Made by a program: the position numbers and the translations under genes | Source: Ariolimax columbianus | Taxonomy: Eukaryota > Mollusca > Gastropoda > Stylommatophora > Arionidae | Assembly (NCBI GenBank): GCA_036924085.1 | Contig: JAVGWX010000003.1 | Coordinates: forward strand, 119,846,264 to 119,910,263 | Length of the DNA: 64,000 nt | Direction of reading: 5' to 3' | Shown here: positions 11,553-23,103 of the stretch, piece after piece | Layout of the letters: every line of letters starts with the position of its first letter | How positions within the stretch are numbered: position 1 is the first letter of the stretch | Notes under the pieces: generated by a model | Database searches by the model: none | What the model was told of the DNA's origin: nothing | Seen by the model: only the letters and a program-made list of their open reading frames with translations

Positions 11553-12130
11553 AGGTGGAAGACTAACGTCTGGTCAAGCACAATATACTGATCAGACATG
11601 GTCATACAAAACACACTGGCCAACACCTCACTTCGGCTTCGCATGGTCTCGCTAATGCATGAAATTAAATTAAAGATAAATCATCGCATTTTCAGCAAGA
11701 GAGACAGATCCCATAATGGTCACATGAAAAGGTGAACTAGAAATTGCTTTAAAGAACAAATGGAAGAATTAGCTAGTAATTTAACCACTGGGTATGGGAA
11801 GGAAGACTAACGTCTGGTCAGACAAAAATATACTGATCAGACATGTTAGTCAAGTTTAGGCAAAACATACTGGACAAGACCCTCACCTGGAAACGTGCTG
11901 TTTTCATGACAGTCTGGCTAACGGGGTGAGGGATCGACGTGATCTCCGTAGTAGTGAGTGACACGCAGATGAAGCTAAGCATATCACAACCGCCTGGAGG
12001 ACCCCGGCCTACCTTCATCAGCCCGCTCGGGATGGGAGGAAAACTACTACAACCCGCCACTTAATGTCCTTTTCAGGACGCACAAAAGAGTAACTTACTC
12101 ATTGTGGTCATTCGCAAACAACAACAACAT
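11553..12130 (+). repeat. Dispersed repeat B, long copy with (CAA)n tail
   Basis: Matches 25745-26310 over its whole length in inverted orientation. Landmarks are GGAAGACTAACGTCTGGTCA, CTGATCAGACATGTTAGTC, GTCTGGCTAACGGGGTGAGG, GTAGTAGTGAGTGACACGCAGATGAAG and GTCCTTTTCAGGACGCACAAAAG, then CAACAACAAC. The tail indicates copying through RNA. No protein was recognised; it may be a SINE or a LINE 3' region. Confidence 0.75.
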
Positions 12131-12171
12131 ATATAATCCAAGGATACACACACACATATATATATGTATAT

Positions 12172-12482
<311 letters not shown>

Positions 12483-12744
12483 AGAGCGAGATTGATACAA
12501 GTATGAAAAATATATTGAGGTGTGTCTTTCTGTCAGAACACCATTCGACATCTGTCTCTCTCAGCATGGTGCCATACATATTCCTTCAATATCCGGTCCT
12601 TAATCTGTTACCAACGCCCAGCTGAAAATAGCTAGATCCGAATTCTCCATTTGGAAATACAGGGATTCGCTCTTTTTCTTGTATTTTATTTCACGCTGTT
12701 TTTACTTTTTTCCCGACTCTGCCTCTCATATATACATTATAACT

Positions 12745-13268
12745 TTCACACATGCGTTATGTCTGTCACACACACACATTACATAAGTCACTCACAGATG
12801 TATTCAATATCTCACACATGGATTGTACCTGTCACACATGCATTCATTCTGTCATAAATGGATTGTACATGTCACAAAGATTGCACATGTCACACGTGCA
12901 TTTAATTTGTTATTCATGGATTTTACATGTCACACATGCATTCAACCTGTTTCACGTGGATTGTACATGTCACTTGGTTCTTAGTTCGACCCTTTCTTCA
13001 TCAAGGAGTGGTCACCCTTGAGCGGGTCCAACTCAGGATCCAGTCGTTCCCATTCGATTCAGTCGTATTTTTCTAGTGAATCCTGTCACCCATGCAACAA
13101 ATCTCTCACACGCATATCCATTCTGACCCACACAGAATGTGCCTATCAAACATGCATCCAAGCTCTGACACATGCATTACATCTCTCATATATGAATTGC
13201 ATCTGTCACATATTAATTACATCTCTCACACCTGAATTACATATCTCACACCTGAATTACATCTCATA
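12745..13268. repeat. Degenerate 20-bp tandem array, left block
   Basis: Units such as CACACATGGATTGTACCTGT and CACACATGCATTCAACCTGT repeat every 20 bp, often alternating in pairs (a 40-bp dimer). About 100 bp of non-repeat sequence (12976-13080) interrupts it. The array resumes and is then broken by a LINE. Confidence 0.85.
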
Positions 13269-14440
13269 TCATCATCATGTAGCATGTCCTTTGTAGAACG
13301 TCGCTCCCATCACAGTCTGTCTGAAAGTATCTTGTTCTCTTGCCAAAACTCCAGCCTCTGCCACAATCATACTCAGGCATTCTTGGATATCTTGGTGCCA
13401 TCGTCTTCTTGGTCTACCCATTCCTCTTTTGCCTGGCACCATACCTTCTATCACCGTTCTCTCAAGACCGTTGTGTCTCTTGATGTGACCAAAGTACTTG
13501 CATTTTCTGGTCAGAATGGAATTGATAAATCAGTTCTCCTCTATGCTCAACTCCTGCCGATTGTCTACATTTGTTTTTTTTCTCTGTCCAGGGTATTCTG
13601 AGGATCTTTCTGTAACATTTTGACTCGAAGAATTCGATTCTTTGTCTTGAAGTTTTGGTAATCGTCCATGATTCGCAGCCATAAGCTGCCACAGGAAAAA
13701 CACAGGCTCTTAAGACTTTTACTTTTATCATTTTGTTGGTGCTCTGCCATAATTTCTTCAGGCTGTTCAGTCTCTGCATTGCCATGGCTAGTCTTCTTCT
13801 GATTTCTTTCGAGCACTCACCATTTTTGTCACATCTGGAGCCCAGATATTTAAAATGTGTGACCTGATCTATTTCCTCACCACCCACTGTAAAATGATGC
13901 TGACATTGTGTTTTGTCGGTAGTCATTATCTTTTGTTTTATTTATGTTTATAAACAGGTTTTGATCTTTACTATGTCCATTTACGGCTGAAATTAGCTGC
14001 TGTAGCCCTTCTGCACGTCTTGTCATCTGCGTATCGTAACTCGGGAATCTCGTACCCTACCCCCTAATCGTAAATGGGTCGAAACTTTCAATATTCTCGT
14101 CTTCTCGAACATTTCTCATTTTAGATTCCGCATATATGTTGTACAGATAAGGTGAGAGGATACATCCCTGTCGGACTCCCTTTTGTACTGCAAACCAATC
14201 TGATGTTTGCCAAGATACTCGGACAGCAGCTTGTTGATCTTGGTATAATGTTTCAATGAGATGGACAATATGCAAAGGAAACCCCATTTCCTTCATGATT
14301 CTCCACAGATTTTGATATTTTACCGTATCGAAGGCCTTTGTGTAATCAATGAAACATGTGTACAGGTATACATTAAACTCTCTACATTTTTCGTAGATAT
14401 TCCTTAAATTGAATATGTGGTCCATGTGTCTTTCCTAAAA
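13269..14440 (-). mobile_element. RTE-like LINE, 3' half
   Basis: Minus-strand reading gives RT motifs in order: DHIFNLRNIYEKC, CFIDYTKAFD (catalytic Asp), GVRQGCILSPYLYNIY, YADD near 14040, FKYLGSRCDKNGECSKEI, ACVFPVAAYGCESWTI and KILRIPWTEKK. The C-terminus is GRPRRRWHQDIQECL near 13400. Frameshifts separate the blocks. The 3' tail is a short ATG repeat. It lies inside a 20-bp tandem array. Confidence 0.88.
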
Positions 14441-14930
14441 CTTGCCTAGACTTATATCTCTCGGACATATTATCTCAATCATACATTATACATTCTGTAA
14501 CTCATTCACTCATTGCATTACTCGTACGTTTATTCTATCAATCACAAATTCCATTTCTCACATATTCTGTCTCATATATTTTATCACTCATTTATTAAAT
14601 CACTCAACCATTCTATCACTAATTCATTCATTCTGTCTTTCACTCATTCATCTCATCTCGACATCACAATATATTTGTAACTCGTACATTCTATCTCTCA
14701 CTCATACACTCGAACTCTCACTCAACCATTCTATCACTCCCTCATGCATTCTATCTTTCACTCAACCATTCTATCACTCACTTATACTTTCTATCACTCA
14801 CTCATACATTCTATCTCTCACTCATACACTTTACGTCTCTCACTCATACATTCTATCACTGACTCATACATTATATATCTCACTCATTCATTTATCACTC
14901 ACTCATACATTCTAACTCTCCACCACACAC
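14441..14930. repeat. Degenerate 20-bp tandem array, right block
   Basis: Units like CACTCATACATTCTATCTCT repeat about every 20 bp. Period and composition match the left block across the LINE, so both probably belonged to one array. Confidence 0.85.
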
Positions 14931-14956
14931 ATCTCTCCACCACACACAGAGATAGG

Positions 14957-15530
14957 ACCCCCATAATAATAATAATAGCTGTCCATCGTTGTCGATAAGG
15001 ACCGCCGACATCATCCTTGTCACAGATTTCCTTTTTGGGTGTGGGTGCGCATGTGGCTGAACAGGCCAATGCGAGCACGAAAACATCTGCTACATATCGG
15101 GCACGCGAGGTTTGTAGAAGGGGATGGTGTTCCCGCTGCTCGGGATTTCCGCGTCTCGCGTCTGCTCTGGGCTTTCACAACACGGTCGTCTTCACCGGCA
15201 GCTACACCCGATTTGACTGCGCTTCTCCAGTCAGATCTGTTTTGCGCAAGACATTCCCAGGTGTCGATGTCTATCTGGCAACTGTTTAGTGAGTCCTTCA
15301 GACCGTCTTTAAAACGTTTCTTTGGGCGCCCTCTCTCGCGCCATCCCTCTCTCAGCTCGCCGTAGAGAAGCTTCTTTGGGAGCCGCTCGTCTGACATACG
15401 GACGAGGTGTCCGGCCCACCCTAGTCGTGCTTTTTCTAGCAGTGCATGGATGCTGGGCAAGTTAGCCCTCGAGAGAACCTCGATGTCAGTGACACGATCA
15501 TACAGCTCTCTCAACCACAAGAAGATATGG
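14957..15530 (-). mobile_element. LINE 3' end with C-terminal C2H2 zinc finger
   Basis: Minus-strand reading encodes the end of a LINE polyprotein: ELYDRVTDIEVLSRANLPSI, RLGWAGHLVRMSDERLPKKL, RGRPKKRFKDGLKDSL, then a C2H2-type finger CPICSRCF...GLFSHMRTH at about 15107-15038. A short 3' end and a (TTA)n tail follow near 14975. The 5' part is missing. The frame stays open over about 170 residues, so this copy is fairly young. Confidence 0.85.
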
Positions 15531-15720
15531 GACCACCATACACCTCTCTTCACACACATAGATGGGACCAGCATATTTCTTACTCAATCACACACACATG
15601 CACCTTTCTCAACGACAGGCAGAATTTGGAGCCACCGTATATTTCTCAATCACATATAGAGATAAGATCACCACGTACCTCTCAATGACAGGCAGAGATC
15701 GGGCCACCATACAACAATCA
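15531..15720. repeat. Degenerate array of CACACA / GGGACCACCATA units
   Basis: Diverged units of roughly 50 bp (TCTCAATGACAGGCAGAGAT, GGGACCACCATACACC). Similar units precede the LINE at 14925-14955, suggesting insertion within this array too. Confidence 0.6.
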
Positions 15721-15834
15721 ACCATAGACATTGTATATATGGCTATATCAGAACACGTGAGCCATACAAAACCGTTTGGTTTCCAGGTTAAAACCTGTGT
15801 GAAGTAATAAAAAGCCCATGATCTTGAAAATGGC

Positions 15835-16145
15835 TATTGTTGCTGTGAGTAAGTTTACCCTTTTGTGCGTGTTGAAAAGGGTGTTAAGTGTCGGGTTGCA
15901 GTAGCTTTCCTCAAACCTGGAACGCGCTCATGAAGAAGGTTGTCTGAGGTCCTCCAGACGGTTTTGTTATGCTTGACTTCATCTGCGTGTCGCTCACTAC
16001 TACTCGTACTTGGATCATGTCGATCCTCCCCCTAGTTAGCCAGACTGCCAAGAAGACCAATCCGTTTCCAAGGAGAACTCCGAGGAAGCCGATGTAGGGG
16101 TCTTGGCCAGTATATTTTGCCTGACCAGACATAGGCCTCTTCTCC
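15835..16145 (-). repeat. Dispersed repeat B
   Basis: Inverted relative to 11553-12130: CTTTTGTGCGTGTTGAAAAG, GTAGCTTTCCTC, TTCATCTGCGTGTCGCTCAC and TTAGCCAGACTGCC, ending in CAGTATATTTTGCCTGACCAG. Confidence 0.75.
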
Positions 16146-17764
16146 TCTTGAAAATGACTGAAGTACGAGCAAATTACAAGAATGGCAAGTGTGGGAGATA
16201 AATTACTATCTTTTCACAGCCTGTTAGCAAAAAGTAATGGTCGTCCACAAAAAAGACAGAATGGCAGTCCGCTGAAGACGGCACATTGTAATGGCCCACC
16301 AGATGTATTTGGAGAACAAAAAGATAGATTTTGGCTTCCTGACGTCAGGTACTGACATGCCTGATCGAATACCAGAATTCCTTTGCGAAAACTGCTATCG
16401 GGGATGATGTGTCAAGCCTAAGCTCTTTATAAAGTTAGGTGACCAGTTTCCTTCTACTCTGTCTTTACTTCCTTAATAGTAAGTTAGGTACAAATTGCAG
16501 CTGGGCTGAATAGAGCTGTAACTAACATGAACTGACTGTGGTACCTTTGTCGTAAAAAGCTAGTTCTTTACCCCTCTGGTGCTCAACATCTCAGTATGAT
16601 ATACAAAAACAATATAGCTATATGCTTGTGTACATTTATATGTGAGGAAAACGCGCACGTACATCGTTGCTTGCATCAAAGCCACAGAACATCTGTAATC
16701 TATCAATCTACAAAATATATTTATTAAAAGGAACAGTTGTATACTTCTAAAATCTACCCGCCGAATCTATTTCACAAACCAAACAATCATCAAGTGTGTT
16801 GAAGACAGGTGCCTGTGTACCTAGCACCTTATCGACCTCTTTTAATCTTTTAAATAAAGATTCAAATGATATAAACTATAAAGCGAATTGATTTCTATGT
16901 TTTCTTAGCATATTTTATACAGGGCTTCATTCAATATTTAAATAAACATAACCGAGCTTTCCTCACACAGGCCAGCTCACAGACAAATTTTCCTATCGTC
17001 ATCCGACCTTGACCTGCTCGCCCACAAGAAAATACCTGTGAAGAGTACGCGCTGCCATTTATTATTGCTTATTCCGTCCCTTCCCCCGCCCCCTTTCTTC
17101 TCTTTCCGGTACATGTACGTCATCAAGCATAAGGCACGACCTTTCACTCCATAAATGTTGCCTCTCTAACGTCATGCCAGTCAGATTGCAGATTTAGGAA
17201 CAAGTGGTAAGCAGAGCATCTATGCCCCCACAAATATCAATGATTCACATTGCCAGGCCAATAGTCTATGATAGCTGGCACAGGGAGCGCATCGTTCCAT
17301 TGCCTTTCGTGGTCAAAGGAGGCCCGATAGCCAAAGTACTAACTTTAAACTATATTACACGTTATTGAAACAGTTCATAGCTTATCGATATAACTGCGGA
17401 GTAATAATAATTACTACGATAGTCAGCTTGGCATGCTGGTCCCAGTAACCCAGCGAGACATGCCGGCGGGAACGTATGTTCCTGGTAGGGCCACCGGAAC
17501 TGGATAGTTCAGTGGAGAGTTGTCAGACTACCATCGGTAGCATCCGGGCAGGAAGGGCTCAAGAATCCATGACAACAGACTAACTCTACACAAAGTCCGG
17601 GAGCTCGAATACCCGGAAGGGATGGACATCTAAGGTAGGTATACCTTAACGAATCCAACAAAGAAATGTCCAAAGGGAAAGCTATTCCTAGACATCGAAT
17701 GACACAAAATTGCCTCATTCAATGAACAAAATTACCTGCTATGGGACTGCGTGGCTGCTGTGAG
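16146..17764. other. No gene recognised
   Basis: Only short ORFs. 17400-17720 is more GC-rich (GGCCACCGGAACTGGATAG, CATCCGGGCAGGAAGGGCTC) and could be a LINE 5' UTR, but no coding match supports it. Confidence 0.4.
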
Positions 17765-18105
17765 AGCACTCGTGATATGAACGTGGGAGTCTCGTGGGCG
17801 AGAGAGCTGACGCCTGTCTCATGAACTCCAGATATGACATTCTCCGTTCCTTCTCTGACAAGGGGCAGCTGTCAGAGAGACCGTATAGCTAGCTACGCAA
17901 TATATGAACATATCAATAAATAACATGCTGCCTTTTTTACTCGTGAACGTGGGATCTCGTAGGCGAGAGGGGTGGCGCCTGGCTCATAAACTCCAGATAA
18001 GACATTCTCTATTTCTTTCCTGACATAGGGTAACTGTCTGTGTGACCCTATAGCTACAAAATATATAAACATGGTATCAATAAATAACCTGCTGTCTTGC
18101 AGGTT
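17765..18105. repeat. Tandem duplication of a 165-175-bp unit
   Basis: Both halves share GTGAACGTGGGATCTCGTAG-like, GCGAGAG, CTCATAAACTCCAGATAAGA-like, ACATTCTC, GACCCTATAGCTA-like and ATCAATAAATAACCTGCTG-like segments in the same order. Confidence 0.8.
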
Positions 18106-18397
18106 TGGCCGCCATGCCGGTAGAGGACAACCAAAGGCTAGGGATGCAAACCTGAAGACAATGCTTGCTGAAACGAAAGTGTTTGACCGAAGGTGCATAT
18201 CAAACAGATCACTGCTGCAAATCATGACACTACATATCTCATTCAATGATAATCAAGCACCCGGACTATAGATGGAGACACTATAAGGTACTTGCACACA
18301 CAGTCACATTGATATAGAACACAGAATAGGAACAGACGGAGAGCCTCTATTACCATCCTATGTTCCAAGAGAAACCAGGCAGATAAATAAAGATGAC

Positions 18398-18548
18398 ATG
18401 TACCATTCCTGGACAAATGTGGACATCACCAGTACCATTCGTGGACAACTGTGACCATCACCAGTACCATTCCTAGACACACGTGGCCATCACTAGTACC
18501 ATTCCTAGACACACGTGGCCATCACTAGTACCATTCCTGGACAAATTG
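18398..18548. repeat. 32-bp minisatellite, about 4.5 copies
   Basis: Unit based on CTAGACACACGTGGCCATCA followed by CTAGTACCATTC; the two middle copies are identical. Confidence 0.88.
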
Positions 18549-18684
18549 TATGGAGATACCGCAGTCTGACCACTGCTATCTTTAGATATATTCAGAACGA
18601 CATCTCAAAGCGTAGGACGAGAAAAGAACATTCTGTTTTCCGTTTTGTTATTATAGTTACCAACAATTAACCATAGAAGGAATG

Positions 18685-18960
18685 ACTTGGTCAAGGGGTT
18701 ATGATACTGGGTCCAACGACTAAGAGGACACAAGTTCTAAACCTTGGTCAGAAATTGGGTTCTGTCTATTAAGCGTAAATCAAAAACTTAGCCTATGCGC
18801 TCCATGGCGACATCAGAGGCATGCAGCCTTTAATCTTCAGCCCTATTTAACCCCGTCCATCCCTAAGGCAGGCCCCTAAACGCTGTTGTAATCAATTTCA
18901 GTTATCTAAGTTTTCCTCCACAATCCCATCTATCTTTCACAATTATTTGTGTTCTATCTA
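18685..18960 (+). mobile_element. tRNA-derived SINE (family C)
   Basis: The 5' part has a degenerate A box (CTTGGTCAAGGGG) and B box (AAGTTCTAAACCT) at tRNA-like spacing. The body resembles 26600-26885: TCTGTCTATTAAGCGTAAAT, CTAGCCT-like, GGCATGCAGCCTTTAATC and AGCCCTAT. Confidence 0.65.
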
Positions 18961-19519
18961 GTAAGCGACTTGCCATGTCTGCCTTCGTTAAATAAACCCA
19001 TTTTTACCTAAGAGTTAGAAATTATGTTTGCTCCCACGCATGTTCTAAAAGATAACTAAAGAGGGTTGTCAATAGGACTACAAAACTTATGTAGAAACAC
19101 TTGTGACATAAACCACCACTTCAAGATCACACACATTACTGGGTAGTGCTCCAATGCGTGGGCAGTTGCAAGTATCCCAATGCTTTGTAAGGAGTGACAT
19201 GTAAACAAGCTCAACTATGTTTCAATATATTTTTATATTTAAGCTTTCACTGCGAAAAGCTGAAATACATACATCCTGTAAAGGGGTCAGCTGCAGTTAA
19301 AACCTTTGCTTTACTTTAAAAGCTACAGTGGGGGCATCTGATATACATTTGAAATAAAAGGTAGTAGTAGTCTTTGTAGTAGCAGTCTTTGTAGTAGCAG
19401 TATTAGTATTTGTAGTAGTCTGCCTAGAATAGATGTTGTCCAGGCTGCACACAGTGAGAGTAATGTCATTACTGTTTGACTCAGCCAGGAAGTGGGAGGG
19501 CAACCGAGGGACCATCTAG
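18961..19519. other. No gene recognised; short GTA-rich repeat
   Basis: A degenerate GTAGTAGCAGTCTTT repeat lies at 19358-19425. Nothing else is assignable. Confidence 0.5.
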
Positions 19520-21560
19520 GTTATGGCCGCTTACCACCCCTTAATACCCATGGCCAGCTTCAAGAACTGGTGGGCCGGAACGTCCTTGAGATGTCGGGCC
19601 TGGTGAACGAATAAGGACAGGCGACGACGATGTAGCGTGGTGTAAATGCTGTCCAGGTGTGTGCGTCGTTAACGTTTGGTGCCCGATTGTACCAGTGGAT
19701 GCTGAGAATGCGCCTCTGGCTGTACATGCGGAAAGCTTCGATACACTTCTGGTCATGTGGCAGTATAGTCCAGGCCTCCGAACCCTACAACAGGATAGGG
19801 AAATGAGACAATTGTTGTAGACGTGCACGTATCTGTGAGAGCCTCCGCCAGTACCAGACTCGATACATGAATGAGTTTGGGCTGATATCCAAGCAAATGA
19901 AGTCCTCGGTGGGGTTTACATAATTGCCGCCAACAAGGATTGTTGCCACTGTAGGACCGCAACCAAGGTTTTGGAGCACAGTGTTTGACCAAGAAATGTG
20001 AAGGCCCAATAGTGGAGCGGTATGCAAAAATTTTTCCAGCGATTTTATCAGCGCTTCCGAGCAGAAAGGATTGGACAGGGGAGGGGGCGGGAGGGTGAAG
20101 ATGACTACGTCATCTGCATAGTCAAGGTCTGTCAAACACAGCCGCCCGATGTCGACTTCCGGTTTTTGCGTCTTCACCTTGTCAGGACCCAGTCCAAGGC
20201 GCAGCAAAATCGGATTGTTTAGGTAGTTGATTTATTTTAAGGAAAGGCTGAATGCGGAGCAGAAGAATGTGGGAAAAGACTTACCCAGTTGCTACATTCA
20301 ACGAGGGACCCTTTTCCTTTGGATAGGAACATTATTATGACTTCGTGCAACAAGACCTGCCCGGTGGATCATACTATTGAGAACAGATGGCGCAGAATGA
20401 CACTCGTGTGGTTAAGTGCAATTCTGGTGTAACGCCGCCGGTACCTGCGGATATGTCGACTTTCAGCATCTCCAAAGCGGCGCGGACTTCTGAGAGGGTG
20501 GGGACGTCGGAATCCAGGTTAGTTTCAGAAGTTTGAGGGGTGGGAGGTGACGGTTTAGGGAAGTGCTTTTCAATCTGGGCGCTACCGCCCACTAGTGGGT
20601 TACTTTAGCTTTCTGGTGGGCGGAATCAGAATAATTTAAACCATCAACAATTTACAGACTCGGTGGACGATCGCGGATGTTACTTCAATGTAGATTTGTG
20701 TAGGTGGTAAAGGAAGGACAATTATCGAGAAACATGGACTTTAAACAAAAAGTTTGAAAATAAAAAAGAGGCCCTTGAAATGTGATTATAGAGAAGAATG
20801 TGTCGCATTTCGTGGAAAGAGAAACAAACAAATAGCTATGTACTGACGAGAGTCGGAATGGGAAGAGAACTTTTTCCACACATTAAAATTAGGCAAGTCA
20901 AATGCTCGTATTTTGGTCGTATAAAACTACACGATACTTAATTGAAAACCATGCTGGAGAGGAAGGTGGACAAGTGAGGGTGCAGCAACAAAAGATGGAC
21001 CAATGTCAGTCTGACAGAGTGTACGGTCAAGACAAGATACATGGGATATTGAAGGTATATTGCAGACAACCTTGGTTGCGAGACGGCACTTGAATTGAAG
21101 GAAAATTTACTCGTATGAAAGTTATAAAAGTGGGCGTCGTCAATTATTAAAAGGTTGAAGACCACTGGTTTATGACAACTGCGTAGTACTCTTTCCCATC
21201 TTATCATTATTTTTTCCGTTGAGCAGCACATAGAGCCGTGGGATTTATTTATGCAGGTGGATTTGTTAGAGGAATCGATTCTTAAGGTTTTGATTGCATG
21301 ATACGATGATTCAAAGTTGTTGTGCCTCAGCTGTTCCTCTGCGCCATCTGCTACCCAGTTGTAAAATTGGTCCGAGTCCTTTTTTGTGGCAGTGTGGAAC
21401 ATGTTCTCGAGACGCCTACGTTTTGCTAGTCGTTTCTGCACCTGGCCACCTTTTTCGCTTCTAGGGTAGAATGTGTTGTCGTGTTGCCTGTCAGTGCAGG
21501 ATCGTATTTGCAAGACGGTTTGATCTCGATATGTGGCCTTACCAAGCGAGTTTCCGTCTT
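19520..21560 (-). mobile_element. RTE-like LINE, degenerate, split by a hAT-like MITE
   Basis: Minus-strand segments in order: pre-RT linker at 21513-21175 (RRLENMFHTATKKDSDQFYN, YHAIKTLRID, CCSTEKIMIRWE), linker/RT start at about 20560-20400 (VPTLSEVRAALEMLKVDISA), RT palm near 20120 (LTDLDYADDVVIF), then GLHISWSNT and later C-terminal remnants to about 19540. Stops and frameshifts abound. A 607-bp MITE interrupts it at 20561-21167. Confidence 0.8.
20561..21167. mobile_element. hAT-like MITE inside the LINE
   Basis: The ends form inverted repeats: left AAGTGCTTTTCAATCTGGGC, right (reverse complement) CAGTGGTCTTCAACCTTTT, close to the CAGTGGTTCTCAACCT type of hAT ends. Eight-base flanks GTTTAGGG (20553-20560) and GTTTATGA (21168-21175) match at 6 of 8 positions, as expected for an aged hAT duplication. 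LINE coding sequence resumes on both sides. No transposase was recognised. Confidence 0.75.
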
Positions 21561-22994
21561 TTGACCGTTACCAAGATATCTTCAACAGACCCTATTGCTG
21601 TTTTAATTCTGTAATTCTTTCTCGTATTTCCTTATTTGTAACTCGATTGTACATAGCTCACATAAAAATGTCAGCCCATGTTTGTGAAATGTCTAAGAGG
21701 CATACTTGACATGTTTTCCTGTTCTTCTAGCATGCATGTTATTGTTACCAAAGTCACCTTGAAAGGACAGTTTACCATACATTTAATTAGGTGATGATTG
21801 TGATGCAGTAAATTATTCATTCAAAACCTTTTTAGCTAACTGTGGAGCACATGTCTTCAACGAATATCTCATTTAACATGACAAATCTGGTTCCCCTTCT
21901 TACATATGACTGCAAGGATGCTCCCAATTAAATTTTTAAATATTTTTGGGACCATTTTCTTCAAACCCTGGTCTACTCTTCCAAGTTATTTTGACATACC
22001 AACTTTCTGCTGTCATGTGGGTTACAATTCAAAGCATGTCTTGTTATATCGCTATGTATGTTTTTGAGGGTGAAAGAAAGATTGATATAAGGTGGGCGGG
22101 CGGGGGGAGGGGGGGGGCGGAGAAGGAAGGCAAATAGATGGAAGCCAGTATGAGATTTTAAGAATTTTCTTTTTAAGAATGATATTTTAAGAATGAGATT
22201 TCTTTGATACGGATCAGTGTCTCATTTAGAATGACTAATCATAAGCAATTTGCTCTTGTTGAAGACAACATACTTTCTGACTTGGAATTATTTTGCAATC
22301 ATCAGCGTTGTTTGTGCATTTATGACTACATTTAATGTTCTAAAAGTTGTGTAAAGGTATTAAATAAAGCAAAATCGTTATACATGACTTGATTTAATCT
22401 ATCAATTTATGTATTAAATATTTAATAATAAATAATATTTAACAATGACATTTAAAAAATCTTTCACAAAATAAAATTAAGAACAATATTTATTGTGCTT
22501 GTTTTATTTCAATTTTTGATATAACATAGTATTTCAATATTCATTTTTAAAAATCGTCAGATACACTTCACTGATCATTCACTGCAGCAACTCTGACACA
22601 CACATTGAAAACTAGGCTATTACTACCTTGTGTTTTATGTTGAAGTATGTTCTTATACTTGAGATGATTTTCTCATTTCAAACAAACCTCAGTTGATATA
22701 TAATTTATCACATTTAAAGTCTAGAATTTACATCAATGTTTGAAGTGAAAACGGGCTTTCCAGATGAAAAACTGTGCTGTCACTGCAGATACATGGTTAC
22801 ATATTGATAACTTAATATTTCAATCAAATCGAGCAAGGAAACATAGCAGCAATAACACTCACAAAAATTCAAACACAATGAGTAAATATATGAGAATCTA
22901 TGACTGATTTCACCTACCAAAAGTAGATGTGAATTTCAAACATTTTACTAATCAGCAGTTGTATCCATTGGTATAGCTGTAAGCAAAATGTATT
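21561..22994. other. AT-rich KRTCAP2 3' flank / 3' UTR region
   Basis: No further gene recognised. The upper part, near 22500-22994, is probably KRTCAP2 3' UTR. A G-rich tract (GGGCGGGCGGGGGGAGG) lies at 22092-22120. Confidence 0.5.
22489..22508 (-). terminator. Candidate KRTCAP2 polyadenylation signals
   Basis: Two AATAAA hexamers read on the minus strand at 22503-22508 and 22489-22494, about 490 bp below the KRTCAP2 stop. They are the first canonical signals I see downstream. The region is very AT-rich, so chance occurrence is possible. Confidence 0.4.
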
Positions 22995-23103
22995 TCACTT
23001 TCTCTTCTTGGAGAGCGCAGCAGTTGTTGAAGTCACCTGTGGTGCATACATGGCTTGAGATATGCGGTTGATATAATACAGGGCCACAAGAGAAAATATT
23101 AAA
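22995..23103 (-). CDS. KRTCAP2: KRTCAP2 coding exon 5 and stop
   Basis: This 109-bp coding part encodes the end of the last membrane segment (LIFSLVALYYINRIS), a short polar tail and the C-terminal KKRK, then TGA at 22997-22995. The acceptor is TTGTTGTTTCAG. The tail resembles the Lys/Arg-rich C-terminus of other KRTCAP2 proteins. The 3' UTR continues to lower coordinates. Confidence 0.9.

Noticed and set aside
17120..17210. Possible promoter and first exon (CATAAATG, then AACAAGTG|GTAAGC)
   Set aside because: Only a generic TATA-like word and donor; no downstream coding exon was found on the plus strand.
20938..21165. C-terminal half of the minus-strand ORF 20938-21513 as part of the LINE protein
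   Set aside because: The LINE similarity ends at the MITE boundary (21167); the remainder is MITE sequence read through by chance.
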